Part shown: in pieces, positions 1 to 8,603 of the stretch
Layout of the letters: each line of letters opens with the position of its first letter
How positions within the stretch are numbered: position 1 is the first letter of the stretch
NCBI RefSeq assembly: GCF_031326345.1
Contig: NZ_CP133671.1
Location: 62,001-126,000 of the forward strand
DNA: 64,000 nt
Direction of reading: 5' to 3'
Source: Aureispira sp. CCB-E
GTDB taxonomy: Bacteria; Bacteroidota; Bacteroidia; Chitinophagales; Saprospiraceae
Translations under genes and position numbers: made by a program
Notes under the pieces: model-generated
What the model saw: the letters and a program-made list of their open reading frames with translations, nothing else
Database searches by the model: none
Told to the model about the DNA's origin: nothing

Positions 1-3
1 GAT

Positions 4-1092
4 TTAGAAAAGGAAGTTATACTTAATTAATAAAGATTGGAAGAAAGAAACTCTACGTTCTTTCGATTCATAACCATTGAACGTACCTGGAGCACTTGTA
101 TTCACATCATTATCAGCATCAACTTGTACAAATACATCATAGTCCCAAAATAGATTGGTCATAAATGAGATTGACAAACCTTTAAACAAGAATACATCAA
201 CGTTAGTAATCCATTCTACATCAATATGCTGAGGCAATCTCAAGTAGTTACTATATAGATTTAGCGTAGTACTCAACACTAAGCGGTGCTTATCTTTGTC
301 ATCTTCTTTATACTTAAAGAATTTGTGCGCATATCCAGCTTTTAAAGTTGCTCCAAATTGAATATAGTTATGAGCATAAAATCCATTTCCATTCGGCAAA
401 GCACCATCAGGAGAAACTCTCCACTCATCTATAAACTCTTGTTCTGTAACACCTGACGTATCAGATGTATAAGGGTTTCCATGAAGTCCTTGACTAGCAA
501 TATTATCATCTCCTACCATAATCATTTTTAATGAAGCAGGTGACAACAAAGCATTAAAAGTACCAAACTTTGTCTTTTTCTTATAAGCAATGCCTGGGGA
601 AACGGTCAGTGTAGCTGGAGAGAAAAACTGTGCAATTGGTAATGCATTAGATCCTTGAGGAGCAGAAAGAAAGTTTCCGTCATAAGTAGGCGTTATCTGA
701 GTTAATAACAAGGCATCTAAAGAGTATCCAAATGGACTTGTTGGCGTAATTCCATAAGCAACATTTGAAGAAATTCGTAATTCATCTACTGACTTTTGGA
801 ATGGAACAACTCTTCTAAAAGAGCCTAAACGCTGCACACCAAACGTAAAACCAGCAAAATTATCCCAGCTAAAACGTTCTTTCTTATATTTAGCAAAGAA
901 ACTTATATTTCCACCTAAGCCTATTTTGTCTTCTCCTGCTCCAAACTTAGGATTTATAAAGAACATTTGTGCAAAATCAACTCCTACAGCGCCCCCTACT
1001 TTCCATAGCTTTTCATCCTCTTCTTCTTGAGCGATTACATCAGCATTAAAAGCAAATAATACAACGGTTAATAGTAATAAATACTTTTTCAT
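4..1092 (-). CDS. DUF3078-type outer-membrane protein
   Basis: The 362-residue product has a clear signal peptide (Lys-Lys, a Leu/Val core, then a cut near IAQ-EEE at residue 22). A mature part follows with many short amphipathic, aromatic-rich strands and a C-terminal phenylalanine (YNFLF). This is the pattern of an outer-membrane beta-barrel. The opening WKVGGAVGVDFAQMFFINP resembles the DUF3078 family, which is restricted to Bacteroidota and has no established biochemical role. The stop codon lies at the left edge of the window, so the gene is complete. It is transcribed alone as far as can be seen: the next gene on this strand ends 271 bases upstream and no promoter box was recognised. 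Seen: signal peptide and barrel-like strands. Inferred: family name from overall resemblance. Confidence 0.75.
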   Translation of the reverse strand: MKKYLLLLTVVLFAFNADVIAQEEEDEKLWKVGGAVGVDFAQMFFINPKFGAGEDKIGLGGNISFFAKYKKERFSWDNFAGFTFGVQRLGSFRRVVPFQKSVDELRISSNVAYGITPTSPFGYSLDALLLTQITPTYDGNFLSAPQGSNALPIAQFFSPATLTVSPGIAYKKKTKFGTFNALLSPASLKMIMVGDDNIASQGLHGNPYTSDTSGVTEQEFIDEWRVSPDGALPNGNGFYAHNYIQFGATLKAGYAHKFFKYKEDDKDKHRLVLSTTLNLYSNYLRLPQHIDVEWITNVDVFLFKGLSISFMTNLFWDYDVFVQVDADNDVNTSAPGTFNGYESKERRVSFFQSLLIKYNFLF

Positions 1093-1363
1093 GATTAAAT
1101 TTTTTAGTTATGAATTAATATGTCTTGTTATATTACAATAAGTGTTACATGACATTATAGAACACTTGTCGAATGCCTAGTTATCCTGAACTTTTCTGCT
1201 CAAAAATATATGCATTTTGCAAGTACCCTTTATCTTTACAAAGAACAATATCTTTGTTTATCATTATAACCAAAGACGAATTCTTGCCAAAGTTTCAGGT
1301 AATTTTTGCCAAATTTATCCTAAACGAAGCAAGTAACTCACAATCAATAGACTATTTTAATAA

Positions 1364-2482
1364 CTAAAAAGCAACTCCAAACCCCATAGAGAAATATTCA
1401 GCTATAATTCGATGAGATTTCATTGTTATGGTAACAAATGGGACAGTGGGATTCTGATATGGATCTAAGAAATAATAACGTCCAGACAAACGGATTGACA
1501 TAAACCAAGGTTGACCTACGTTCTGGGTAACATAAAATCCAACTTGTGCTAAAATAGCAAAACGCCCAATCATTATTTCGTCAGCAACAAAAAGCGTAAT
1601 TCTGCTGGCTTGCCAATGTAGATCTTTTCCTTGATAGCCTCCATTTTGTCTAGTAAAAGCATAAGAGGAACCAATATAGTCGTATTCGATGCCAGCCTTT
1701 AGACGATTGTTTCTAGTAATGTACAAGCCCGCATCTATAGATCCATGCCATGCAGGATATTTAGGACCACTGTTTGTTCCAATTTCTGTAAATCCCATTG
1801 AGAAAAGAGCTGAAAATTGGATTCTTTTGTTCCGTTTAGGGCGTTCTGATTGCTCTAATCGAATATAATCTTCTTCCTCTACAGGATTGGGCATGTAGCA
1901 GATTCCTAATTGAAAACTAGGAATATTAATTCCTAAGTTGGGCAAAGTAGAAGCGGCATTGGAGTAATGATTGAACGTAGCAGAAGGGCGAATCTCAAAG
2001 TTTTTGTGAACACGCCAAGCAAGTCCTAGACGCAAAGATGTGTTGTTATTCAAATAAGACCCCACCATATTGTTGAGGGGGTTTGTTCTACGGTCAAAAG
2101 GGCGAGTTACAATCCCAAGACCAACTCCTAAACGTCCAAATATTCTAACTTTCTTACGTTTAAAAAAATCAACCGTTATATTGGGCAAAATGGCAAAACA
2201 ATGCCCCATTTCTTTGGCATTGCCTGAGGATTGATAAGCAACTGCGACTCCCCAACGAGGAAAGCCGCAGCGCTGATGCCAATGTTTTTGACCATACGTT
2301 TTTACTTCCATGTTCACTTCACCTCCATAACTAAAGTCTGGAAAATCTATGGTAATTGTAGAGCGGTGCTTGAATGCTTTACCAAAGTGCAAACTTCCTT
2401 CTAGATATAGACCTTTGGGAAGATTTTGAGTTTGTGCACAGTAGGATGTAACACATAAGAGAACAATCAGTAATAAGCGCAT
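1364..2482 (-). CDS. PagL-like acyloxyacyl hydrolase (lipid A deacylase family)
   Basis: The 372-residue protein has a signal peptide ending near residue 16 and a C-terminal phenylalanine typical of outer-membrane barrels. Its N-terminal half carries the PagL signature FNHYSNAA at residues 170-177. There His172 and Ser174 would correspond to the catalytic His-x-Ser pair, followed by PNLGIN as in Bacteroidota homologues. PagL enzymes remove the 3-O-linked acyl chain of lipid A. The protein is about twice the length of Pseudomonas PagL. The second half (from about residue 205) is another barrel-like stretch ending KSHRIIAEYFSMGFGVAF, which Bacteroidota members usually have. The start lies 19 bases after the hflX stop on the same strand, so the two are probably co-transcribed. 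The deacylase activity is inferred from the motif only. Confidence 0.72.
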   Translation of the reverse strand: MRLLLIVLLCVTSYCAQTQNLPKGLYLEGSLHFGKAFKHRSTITIDFPDFSYGGEVNMEVKTYGQKHWHQRCGFPRWGVAVAYQSSGNAKEMGHCFAILPNITVDFFKRKKVRIFGRLGVGLGIVTRPFDRRTNPLNNMVGSYLNNNTSLRLGLAWRVHKNFEIRPSATFNHYSNAASTLPNLGINIPSFQLGICYMPNPVEEEDYIRLEQSERPKRNKRIQFSALFSMGFTEIGTNSGPKYPAWHGSIDAGLYITRNNRLKAGIEYDYIGSSYAFTRQNGGYQGKDLHWQASRITLFVADEIMIGRFAILAQVGFYVTQNVGQPWFMSIRLSGRYYFLDPYQNPTVPFVTITMKSHRIIAEYFSMGFGVAF

Positions 2483-2501
2483 TTGAGTATAAATTTATGC
2501 G

Positions 2502-3710
2502 TTACCAAAATCTAGTTTTGTAAGGATAGCGTTTTACATATAAGTCATTGATTAAGGATTTCAACTTTTCTCTCAACTCCTCTAAACCTTCCTTTTTCAA
2601 TGCAGAGATAAAACAAGCATTTCCTTTTGTTTCCATATTCCATTGTGCTTTAAGTTCTTCCAACAATGTTGCTCGTTCTTCTTCCAATAAAAACTCATCC
2701 AAATTATTATCTTGGTACAAGTCCATTTTATTAAAAACATACAACATAGGAATTTCGCTTGCTCCTAAGTCTTTTAATGTCTTATTAACGACTTGGATAT
2801 GTTCCATATGTTGGGGATGAGAAATATCAACCACTTGTATCAACAAGTCACTTTCACGTACTTCATCCAAAGTAGACTTAAAGCTTTCGACCAAATGATG
2901 CGGTAGTTTTCGAATAAACCCAACTGTATCTGACAGCAAGAAAGGCATTCTATCTACTACAACTTTTCGTACGGTTGTATCCAAGGTAGCAAATAATTTG
3001 TTCTCTGCCAAGACTTCTGCTTTTCCCAGCACATTCATCAAAGTAGATTTCCCCACATTGGTATACCCTACTAAAGAAACTCGAATCATCTCTCCACGGT
3101 TTTTGCGCTGAGTCCGTGCTTGCAAATCAATTTTTTCTAGTCGTTTTTTTAGCAACGCAACTTTGTCTCGAACAATACGTCTATCCGTTTCAATTTCTTT
3201 CTCTCCTGGTCCACGCATTCCAATTCCCCCTTTCTGGCGCTCCAAGTGATCCCACATTCCTCTAAGTCTAGGAAGCAAGTACTGCATTTGAGCAAGTTCT
3301 ACTTGTACTTTTGCTTGTGCTGTTTGAGCACGAGCTGCAAAAATATCTAAAATCAATGTACTTCGATCTAAGATTTTGCGCTCCATACGCTCCTCTAAGA
3401 TACCTACTTGTTTTGCGGTTAAATCATCATCAAAAATAACAATATCAATGTCATGCTCCTGTACGTATTCACGAATTTCTTCCGCTTTTCCTTTTCCTAC
3501 AAAAGTACGATTATCAGGATGTTTTAATTTTTGTAAAAACCTTTTTTTTACTTGAGCTCCTGCAGTTTGTGCTAAGAATTCCAATTCATCTAAATATTCT
3601 ATAGCTTGTTCGGTTGATTGATCTTGTGAAATCAAACCTACAAGCACTGCAGTCTCTACTTCTTTTACTAAGGCGCGTTTTTTTTCGCCTAAATTCCATT
3701 CGTTTGCCAT
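2502..3710 (-). CDS. hflX: GTPase HflX
   Basis: The 402-residue protein matches HflX, a ribosome-associated GTPase that splits stalled or heat-damaged 70S ribosomes. The N-terminal glycine-rich subdomain contains KLKHPDNRTFVGKGKAEE (around residues 60-80) and the conserved RGPGEKEIETDRR follows the coiled segment. The G domain starts near residue 205 with the P-loop GYTNVGKST, then DTVGFIRKLP (G3) and NKMD (G4). Length is normal for the family. The downstream neighbour is the PagL-like gene 19 bases away. Upstream is a 700-base intergenic region with a possible minus-strand TACTTTTG box at 3966-3973, which would give a leader of about 250 bases. Confidence 0.95.
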   Translation of the reverse strand: MANEWNLGEKKRALVKEVETAVLVGLISQDQSTEQAIEYLDELEFLAQTAGAQVKKRFLQKLKHPDNRTFVGKGKAEEIREYVQEHDIDIVIFDDDLTAKQVGILEERMERKILDRSTLILDIFAARAQTAQAKVQVELAQMQYLLPRLRGMWDHLERQKGGIGMRGPGEKEIETDRRIVRDKVALLKKRLEKIDLQARTQRKNRGEMIRVSLVGYTNVGKSTLMNVLGKAEVLAENKLFATLDTTVRKVVVDRMPFLLSDTVGFIRKLPHHLVESFKSTLDEVRESDLLIQVVDISHPQHMEHIQVVNKTLKDLGASEIPMLYVFNKMDLYQDNNLDEFLLEEERATLLEELKAQWNMETKGNACFISALKKEGLEELREKLKSLINDLYVKRYPYKTRFW

Positions 3711-4417
3711 ATATATTATAGTTTAATTGCACATAGATGTAAAGTTAAGGTTTTCAACTGAATAAGGTAACATTCCATTCAACGATCTCCAATACCTTGT
3801 ACATTTATTTTAGTATACCCAACAATAATTTTCTTCCATTGATACAGCAAATTGATGTTGCTATATTATTGATAACAAAATACCTTTGCTTTTTTCTGAA
3901 CAAACATCAAGTAGAGATACTTTTGCATCAATTAATTTGAAACGCTTGTTTTTTCTAAAAATAGACAAAAGTACACCAACAGGGCATAGATTTATTACGT
4001 CACAGTATACTTAGCCTCTAAAGTAACTGATAAAAGTTTAAATTAGGTGATAATGTGCAACTATTGTAAGAGAATAAGTTTAGGCTTACCTCTTTTGAAA
4101 AAGGTAACCCATTTTTTAAATAAAACAGCATATCTTTCTGTTTTATTTTAAGATAATACGATAGGTTCTATTTGAGTTAAATAGGTATATAAAAAATCAT
4201 ATTACTGACCTAGAGATAGGTATTTTAAAATTTGAAATGAATTTGAACACTTACACAAAACATTTTCCTACCAAATAGTTCCTTAAAGAACTTTATTTTT
4301 AAAAATAGGTCAACTTAATATAAGTTACCTTGTTATTTTGATTAGTAGTTCACAGTACTTGCACTTTGTAGTCCATCAATATTTGAGCACTATTTTACTC
4401 ATTTAAACAAGATTATT
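3711..4417. other. Intergenic region between divergent genes; possible transcribed structure
   Basis: No open reading frame worth calling lies in these 707 bases. Two perfect TAnnTTTG promoter cores face each other: TACTTTTG on the plus strand at 3918-3925 and the same octamer on the minus strand at 3966-3973. About 190 bases downstream of the plus-strand box is an 11-bp AT-rich hairpin at 4118-4148 (arms AAATAAAACAG and CTGTTTTATTT, 9-base loop). A short untranslated RNA or a long leader of the gene at 4418 are both possible. Base composition alone makes AT-rich octamers likely by chance, so this is weak. Confidence 0.3.
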
Positions 4418-5074
4418 ATGAAAAAGATGTTGTTACTTCTATTTATTTTTATAATTTTTTCTCCTATACAAGCACAAACATCTTTAGATGAAATCAATCA
4501 AACTCGTTGTAAACACACCTTGAATGGGATGATTGCCTTTTCTAGTTGGACTGGGGCAAACCTTATTGCTGGTACGGTAGGAGTAATTACAACTAGAGGA
4601 GAACTACAACATTTTTTTGAAATGAACCTTTACTTTAATGCCATTAACTTGGGACTAGCCATTCCAGGGCTAATTGGAGCTGTAAAAGCCAAACGTACAG
4701 GGTTGAGCTTTGAGCAGTCTGTCAAGGAAGTACAAAAAATCAAAACTGTTTATTTGGTCAATGGTGCTTTAGACTTCACTTATATTACGGTAGGTTTTCT
4801 TCTACGGGAAATGAGTAAGAACAACCGCAATGATATCAAATTAAGCAACCGATTAGCTGGGTATGGAAATTCGTTTATTGTACAAGGAGGCTTTTTGTTA
4901 ATTTATGATTTCATTGAATTTGGTGTCCATGCCATTAATGGCAAACGCCTCAATGAACATTGGGACAAGATTAGTATTAGTCCTTATGGTGCTTATGGTT
5001 TGGGTATGAGTATCCAATACAACTTTAGCCATATCGGATCTCAGCAACAGCCTATGGCTTTTTCTTCCTTTTAA
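4418..5074 (+). CDS. Small exported/membrane protein of unknown function
   Basis: The 218-residue product begins with a signal peptide (MKKMLLLLFIFIIFSPIQAQ, cut likely after residue 20). Several hydrophobic segments follow, around residues 35-60, 75-90, 110-130 and 145-165. It resembles a Bacteroidota family of small predicted membrane proteins (a DUF6992-like assignment is possible but not certain). No catalytic motif is visible. The gene converges on the antiporter gene so tightly that both stop codons come from the same TTAA at 5071-5074. I cannot assign a function. Confidence 0.6.
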   Translation: MKKMLLLLFIFIIFSPIQAQTSLDEINQTRCKHTLNGMIAFSSWTGANLIAGTVGVITTRGELQHFFEMNLYFNAINLGLAIPGLIGAVKAKRTGLSFEQSVKEVQKIKTVYLVNGALDFTYITVGFLLREMSKNNRNDIKLSNRLAGYGNSFIVQGGFLLIYDFIEFGVHAINGKRLNEHWDKISISPYGAYGLGMSIQYNFSHIGSQQQPMAFSSF

Positions 5075-6078
5075 ACAGGTTGAGCCAACAACAGATAAAC
5101 AATGTAACCTATTACAGCCATCAATAAAACGCCTGCTTGCCAACGGTCAATCGTGTACGTTAGAGAACCTCCCGTTGTAGGTTTCACCCTTGTGCCTATA
5201 AATAAAAAAGCTGTTAAAACAATTGTTGCTGATAATAAAAATCCAATATCAAAATTTGCTGCTGTATCGTACTCAATCAAAGTTGGTGAAATAGTCGAAC
5301 TAAAACCTAAAACTAACAAAATATTAAAAATATTAGACCCAACCACATTCCCCATTGCTATATCGCTGTTCTTTTTCATGGCAGCCACAACGGAAGTCGC
5401 CAATTCAGGTAAAGACGTTCCTATTGCGATGACGGTTAAGCCGATGACTCGCTCTGTCATGCCAAAATATTTTGCAAAAACTAGCGAATTGTCTAAGACT
5501 AGATTTCCACCGATGATCAAACCAGTCATTCCACCTATGATATACAACAAGCTTTTGGGCAATGGAATTTCTTCGATAATCTCTATATTATCTGAATTAT
5601 CAGCATTCTTAGAGCTGGTGTAAACATAGTATAAGAACGCACCAAAGAACAGTAATAAAATAATTCCATCAATATGAGAGACATAATTTTCACCTCCAAA
5701 AACCAATGCGTCATTAGCTAAAAAAAACATTAGCAATATAATAAATATAGAAAATGGCAGTTCTTTTCGTACAGTAGCTTTTTGTACTGCAAGCGGATAA
5801 ATGAGTCCAGCAGCTCCGATGATTAGACAAGTATTAAAGATATTAGAGCCCAATACATTTCCTATTATCATAGCATTTTTTCCTTCCCAAGCAGCTCCTA
5901 TATTAACCACTAATTCAGGGGCAGATGTACCAAAAGAAACAATGGTCAAACCAATTATCATATCCGATATATCAAACTTTTTGGCAACGGCAGATGCACC
6001 ATCTACTAAAAAATCAGCTCCTTTAATTAAAATGGCAAAACCAAATATAAGTAGTCCTAATGCTATTGCTAAATTCAT
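5071..6078 (-). CDS. Calcium/sodium antiporter (CaCA family, YrbG-like)
   Basis: This 335-residue integral membrane protein has the inverted-repeat architecture of cation/Ca2+ exchangers. Each half carries an alpha-repeat: GTSAPELVVNIGAAW with GNVLGSNIFN near residues 50-85, and GTSLPELATSVVAAM with GNVVGSNIFN near residues 215-250. The acidic residue in each GTS-PEL motif and the Asn of GSNIFN are the expected ion ligands. About ten membrane helices are visible with a central acidic cytoplasmic loop (ENADNSDNIEIIEEI region, about residues 155-170). It probably exchanges Ca2+ for Na+ or H+ at the inner membrane. Length fits the family. The gene is probably monocistronic and ends in a stop shared with the convergent upstream gene. 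Confidence 0.92.
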   Translation of the reverse strand: MNLAIALGLLIFGFAILIKGADFLVDGASAVAKKFDISDMIIGLTIVSFGTSAPELVVNIGAAWEGKNAMIIGNVLGSNIFNTCLIIGAAGLIYPLAVQKATVRKELPFSIFIILLMFFLANDALVFGGENYVSHIDGIILLLFFGAFLYYVYTSSKNADNSDNIEIIEEIPLPKSLLYIIGGMTGLIIGGNLVLDNSLVFAKYFGMTERVIGLTVIAIGTSLPELATSVVAAMKKNSDIAMGNVVGSNIFNILLVLGFSSTISPTLIEYDTAANFDIGFLLSATIVLTAFLFIGTRVKPTTGGSLTYTIDRWQAGVLLMAVIGYIVYLLLAQPV

Positions 6079-6252
6079 GATGGTATGTCTTAATTCGTTT
6101 TTTAACGTTCACTTTCTACAATAGTCCTTTGTATAATTTTATTGATTGGGTTCGTGTAAAACTATTTCTAAGTTGGATTTATATTTCCAAACCACCAACC
6201 CCCAAACCAACTACGAACTACTGCCTTTATTAACCGAACAAAGGTAACAGAA

Positions 6253-7635
6253 TTATTTTGAAGATTTATTCTTTCTAATAAAAAAGCGCCCCAATACAGT
6301 TGGTACAATTCCCGCTTTTTTATACGCCAACCAGCTCACTAAGAACTCAAATAACAATAAGCCTATCAAGGTAGCATATCCTGCTCCTTCGATTCCATAA
6401 GAAGGAATTAAAATCAGATGCAAAACGATTGTAAAAAGGACACTTAATAGCAATATCCAAGTTGCTTCTCGTTCTAAATTCACCATCATCAGCAAATAGT
6501 TTACGGGTCCAACAAATACATGGACAAACTTGGTGATGCATAAGATGAGTAAAATGGGATACCCTTCTCTAAAGTTCTCACCAAACAACATCAAAAACCA
6601 CTCTCCTCCCAATACCAAGCATAACAAAATCGCACTAATCACTAAACAAGCTAATCGAGTTGTTTTGGTAAAAAAGTTTTGCAATTCTTCCATCCTATTA
6701 TTGGCGTATAAAGTTGAAAACATAGGTGCTGTGACGGTATATAGTACTGCAAAGGGGATTAAAGCCATATCCGACAGTTTTACGGCTGCATTATAATAGC
6801 CGATCTCCGCTTCCGAAACTTGATACCAACTCAAAAACAGAATATCTATTCGAGTGTTAACAATATAAAGAAGAGAGGTGAGTGCAAAGTATCGACAACT
6901 TCCCCACCAGTGATGGCTATCATAACTTGCTTTTTCTTCTCGATATGTAGTTGTAAATTTAAATAAAAGCCATAAAGCAACGATGGCCGTTATCAAGAAA
7001 GAAAACGTCCGTGCTATGATGGCATGTTCATCTGTTAATTTATAATTCTGAGTGGCATAAAAAAGCATTAAAATTATAAAAAAAGAAAAGGGTTGTACAA
7101 ATTTCTCTGCAAACTGCCCCCAACCAAATAGATGTAATCCTCTTAGAGCAGCTTGATTAATGTGCATTAACACAAATAATGGAATTACCCATACTGCCCA
7201 ATAGAAATAATCTACATATTGATGAAGCATTTCTATATCGGAAAATTCTGCTAATAACAACAAACATAGAGCAGAAAACACACCAACGACTAAACCCAAG
7301 CCGTTTGCCCAAGACAAAATTCCCTTAATTTTTGTTCCTTGTTTCTTGTTGTGATAAATGGGGAGTTGTTTTAATACTAAATCGTCTAGCCCCAACGTAG
7401 CCCCAACACTAATAATAGAAATCCAAGTAAAAACCGTCGTATAAACACCAAATCCAGTATCTCCTGTTACTCGAGCAATGAATAAAGCTGTAAAGAAAGT
7501 TAGCAAAGCAATAGAACCTTGCATTACAACTGATTTGTAGGCACCAGTTAAGAAATAGTGCTTAATCTTAGCATCCAATTCCTTTCCAAGCAATGCCTGC
7601 AACACAACATTAATATATCTAAACAAGGCTTTCAT
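6253..7635 (-). CDS. Polysaccharide/oligosaccharide flippase (MOP superfamily, Wzx-like)
   Basis: The 460-residue protein has 12-14 predicted membrane helices. The N-terminal GAYKSVVMQGSIALLTFFTA (residues about 32-51) and the TGDTGFGVYTT segment are typical of Wzx-type polysaccharide transporters of the MOP flippase superfamily. Such proteins move lipid-linked oligosaccharides across the inner membrane for surface glycan or exopolysaccharide synthesis. There is no glycosyltransferase or polymerase neighbour, so its substrate cannot be told from context. The C-terminus is basic (FFIRKNKSSK), as expected for a cytoplasmic end. A MITE-like inverted-repeat element lies directly upstream of the start. 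Confidence 0.85.
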   Translation of the reverse strand: MKALFRYINVVLQALLGKELDAKIKHYFLTGAYKSVVMQGSIALLTFFTALFIARVTGDTGFGVYTTVFTWISIISVGATLGLDDLVLKQLPIYHNKKQGTKIKGILSWANGLGLVVGVFSALCLLLLAEFSDIEMLHQYVDYFYWAVWVIPLFVLMHINQAALRGLHLFGWGQFAEKFVQPFSFFIILMLFYATQNYKLTDEHAIIARTFSFLITAIVALWLLFKFTTTYREEKASYDSHHWWGSCRYFALTSLLYIVNTRIDILFLSWYQVSEAEIGYYNAAVKLSDMALIPFAVLYTVTAPMFSTLYANNRMEELQNFFTKTTRLACLVISAILLCLVLGGEWFLMLFGENFREGYPILLILCITKFVHVFVGPVNYLLMMVNLEREATWILLLSVLFTIVLHLILIPSYGIEGAGYATLIGLLLFEFLVSWLAYKKAGIVPTVLGRFFIRKNKSSK

Positions 7636-7675
7636 TCAGTCCAGTTAAAAGATTTTGATTGGGGCTATCTTATAC

Positions 7676-7818
7676 ATTACTCCGTTGAAAAATCGTATTA
7701 GTTTGATTATCAGTAAGATGCACTTTGTTGATTTTTACACTAAAAGACTGATAATCAAACTAATGCAAGATGCTTTTTTACGTTTTTCGTAGGAAAACTA
7801 AAAAATCAACGGAGTATT
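7676..7818. mobile_element. MITE-like inverted-repeat element with TA flanks
   Basis: About 140 bases form a nested imperfect palindrome. The outer arms are TACTCCGTTGA (7678-7688) and TCAACGGAGTA (7806-7816). The inner arms are TAGTTTGATTATCAGT (7699-7714) and ACTGATAATCAAACTA (7747-7762). No coding sequence is inside. If the ends are read as CTCCGTTGA...TCAACGGAG, a TA dinucleotide flanks both sides. That is the target duplication left by IS630/Tc1-type transposases, so a non-autonomous miniature element is a reasonable guess. The same structure would form a long stem in RNA. No second copy was seen in the window. Confidence 0.5.
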
Positions 7819-7900
7819 ATTATAATAATCTACCACCAAAATATGGATTGATAGTATAATTTACTAATAGTTGACAGTGTGTATCTACCTCAAAAAGAAA

Positions 7901-7930
7901 AAGTCATCTCGAAATGATTCGAGATGACTT
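7901..7930 (-). terminator. Terminator of the alpha operon / ribosomal supercluster
   Basis: A perfect 13-bp stem (AAGTCATCTCGAA, 4-base loop, TTCGAGATGACTT) lies 22 bases after the rplQ stop. On the minus strand it is followed by TTTTTCTTTTT. This is a textbook rho-independent terminator and closes the long ribosomal protein cluster. Confidence 0.9.
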
Positions 7931-7952
7931 CTATTATTGTGCAAAAAGAAGA

Positions 7953-8489
7953 TTATTCTTCCTCTTTGGTAGTATCATCAGTGTTAACTGCCTCTTCATT
8001 ATCTTCAACAACTGTTTCAGTAGCAGTTGTAGTAGTGTCAGCAGATTTTTTCTTTCTACTACGACGAGTACGTTTTTTCTTCGTAGTCTTCGTTTCTAAA
8101 GCGTCTGTGTTGAAATCAACCAATTCGATGATACACATATCTGCAGCATCATTTTGACGGAAACCAGTACGCAAGATACGAACGTAACCACCTGGACGGT
8201 CAGCGATTTTCATTGCGATTTCACCAAACAAAGTTTTAACAGCTTCTTTGTTTTGCAAATGGCTAAAGATAACACGTCTGTGGTGTGTAGCATCTTTAAT
8301 TTTTTCTTCACTAGCTGCTTTTCTAGCTCTAGTCAACAAAGGCTCAATATACTGACGTAAAGCTTTTGCTTTTGCTACTGTTGTTCTAATACGTTTGTGC
8401 TCGATCAAAGCGATAGACATATTTTTCAACAATGCTTTACGATGTCCTTTTTTTCTACTAAGGTGGTTAAACTTTTTACCGTGTCTCAT
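7953..8489 (-). CDS. rplQ: 50S ribosomal protein L17
   Basis: The first ~118 residues are a standard L17 ([20 protein letters not shown], then the [17 protein letters not shown] helix), which sits near the peptide exit tunnel. The protein is 178 residues long instead of about 120. From about residue 125 it carries a low-complexity tail with a basic block ([12 protein letters not shown]) followed by a Thr/Glu/Asp-rich acidic end ([19 protein letters not shown]). C-terminal extensions of L17 are common in Bacteroidota. It is the last gene of the cluster, 114 bases after rpoA, with a small hairpin in between. Confidence 0.97.
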   Translation of the reverse strand: MRHGKKFNHLSRKKGHRKALLKNMSIALIEHKRIRTTVAKAKALRQYIEPLLTRARKAASEEKIKDATHHRRVIFSHLQNKEAVKTLFGEIAMKIADRPGGYVRILRTGFRQNDAADMCIIELVDFNTDALETKTTKKKRTRRSRKKKSADTTTTATETVVEDNEEAVNTDDTTKEEE

Positions 8490-8572
8490 GATTAATGATT
8501 ATTTACGTCGCAGCACATACTCCTAATCTAAGATAGATGTTTCCGTTACTGCAATTTTTATAATAAAACAGC

Positions 8573-8588
8573 CGCATCAATAGATGCG
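8573..8588 (-). terminator. Small hairpin between rpoA and rplQ
   Basis: CGCATC-AATA-GATGCG lies 15 bases after the rpoA stop; on the minus strand GCTGTTTTATTATAAAAA follows. The stem is short (6 bp) and the T-tract interrupted, so it may only attenuate or protect the rpoA message. Confidence 0.4.
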
Positions 8589-8603
8589 AGCAAATTTAAA
8601 TGC

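Noticed and set aside
1173-1367. 64-residue plus-strand reading frame
   Set aside because: No similarity, no signal or motif, AT-rich spacer composition, and it overlaps the end of the PagL-like gene.
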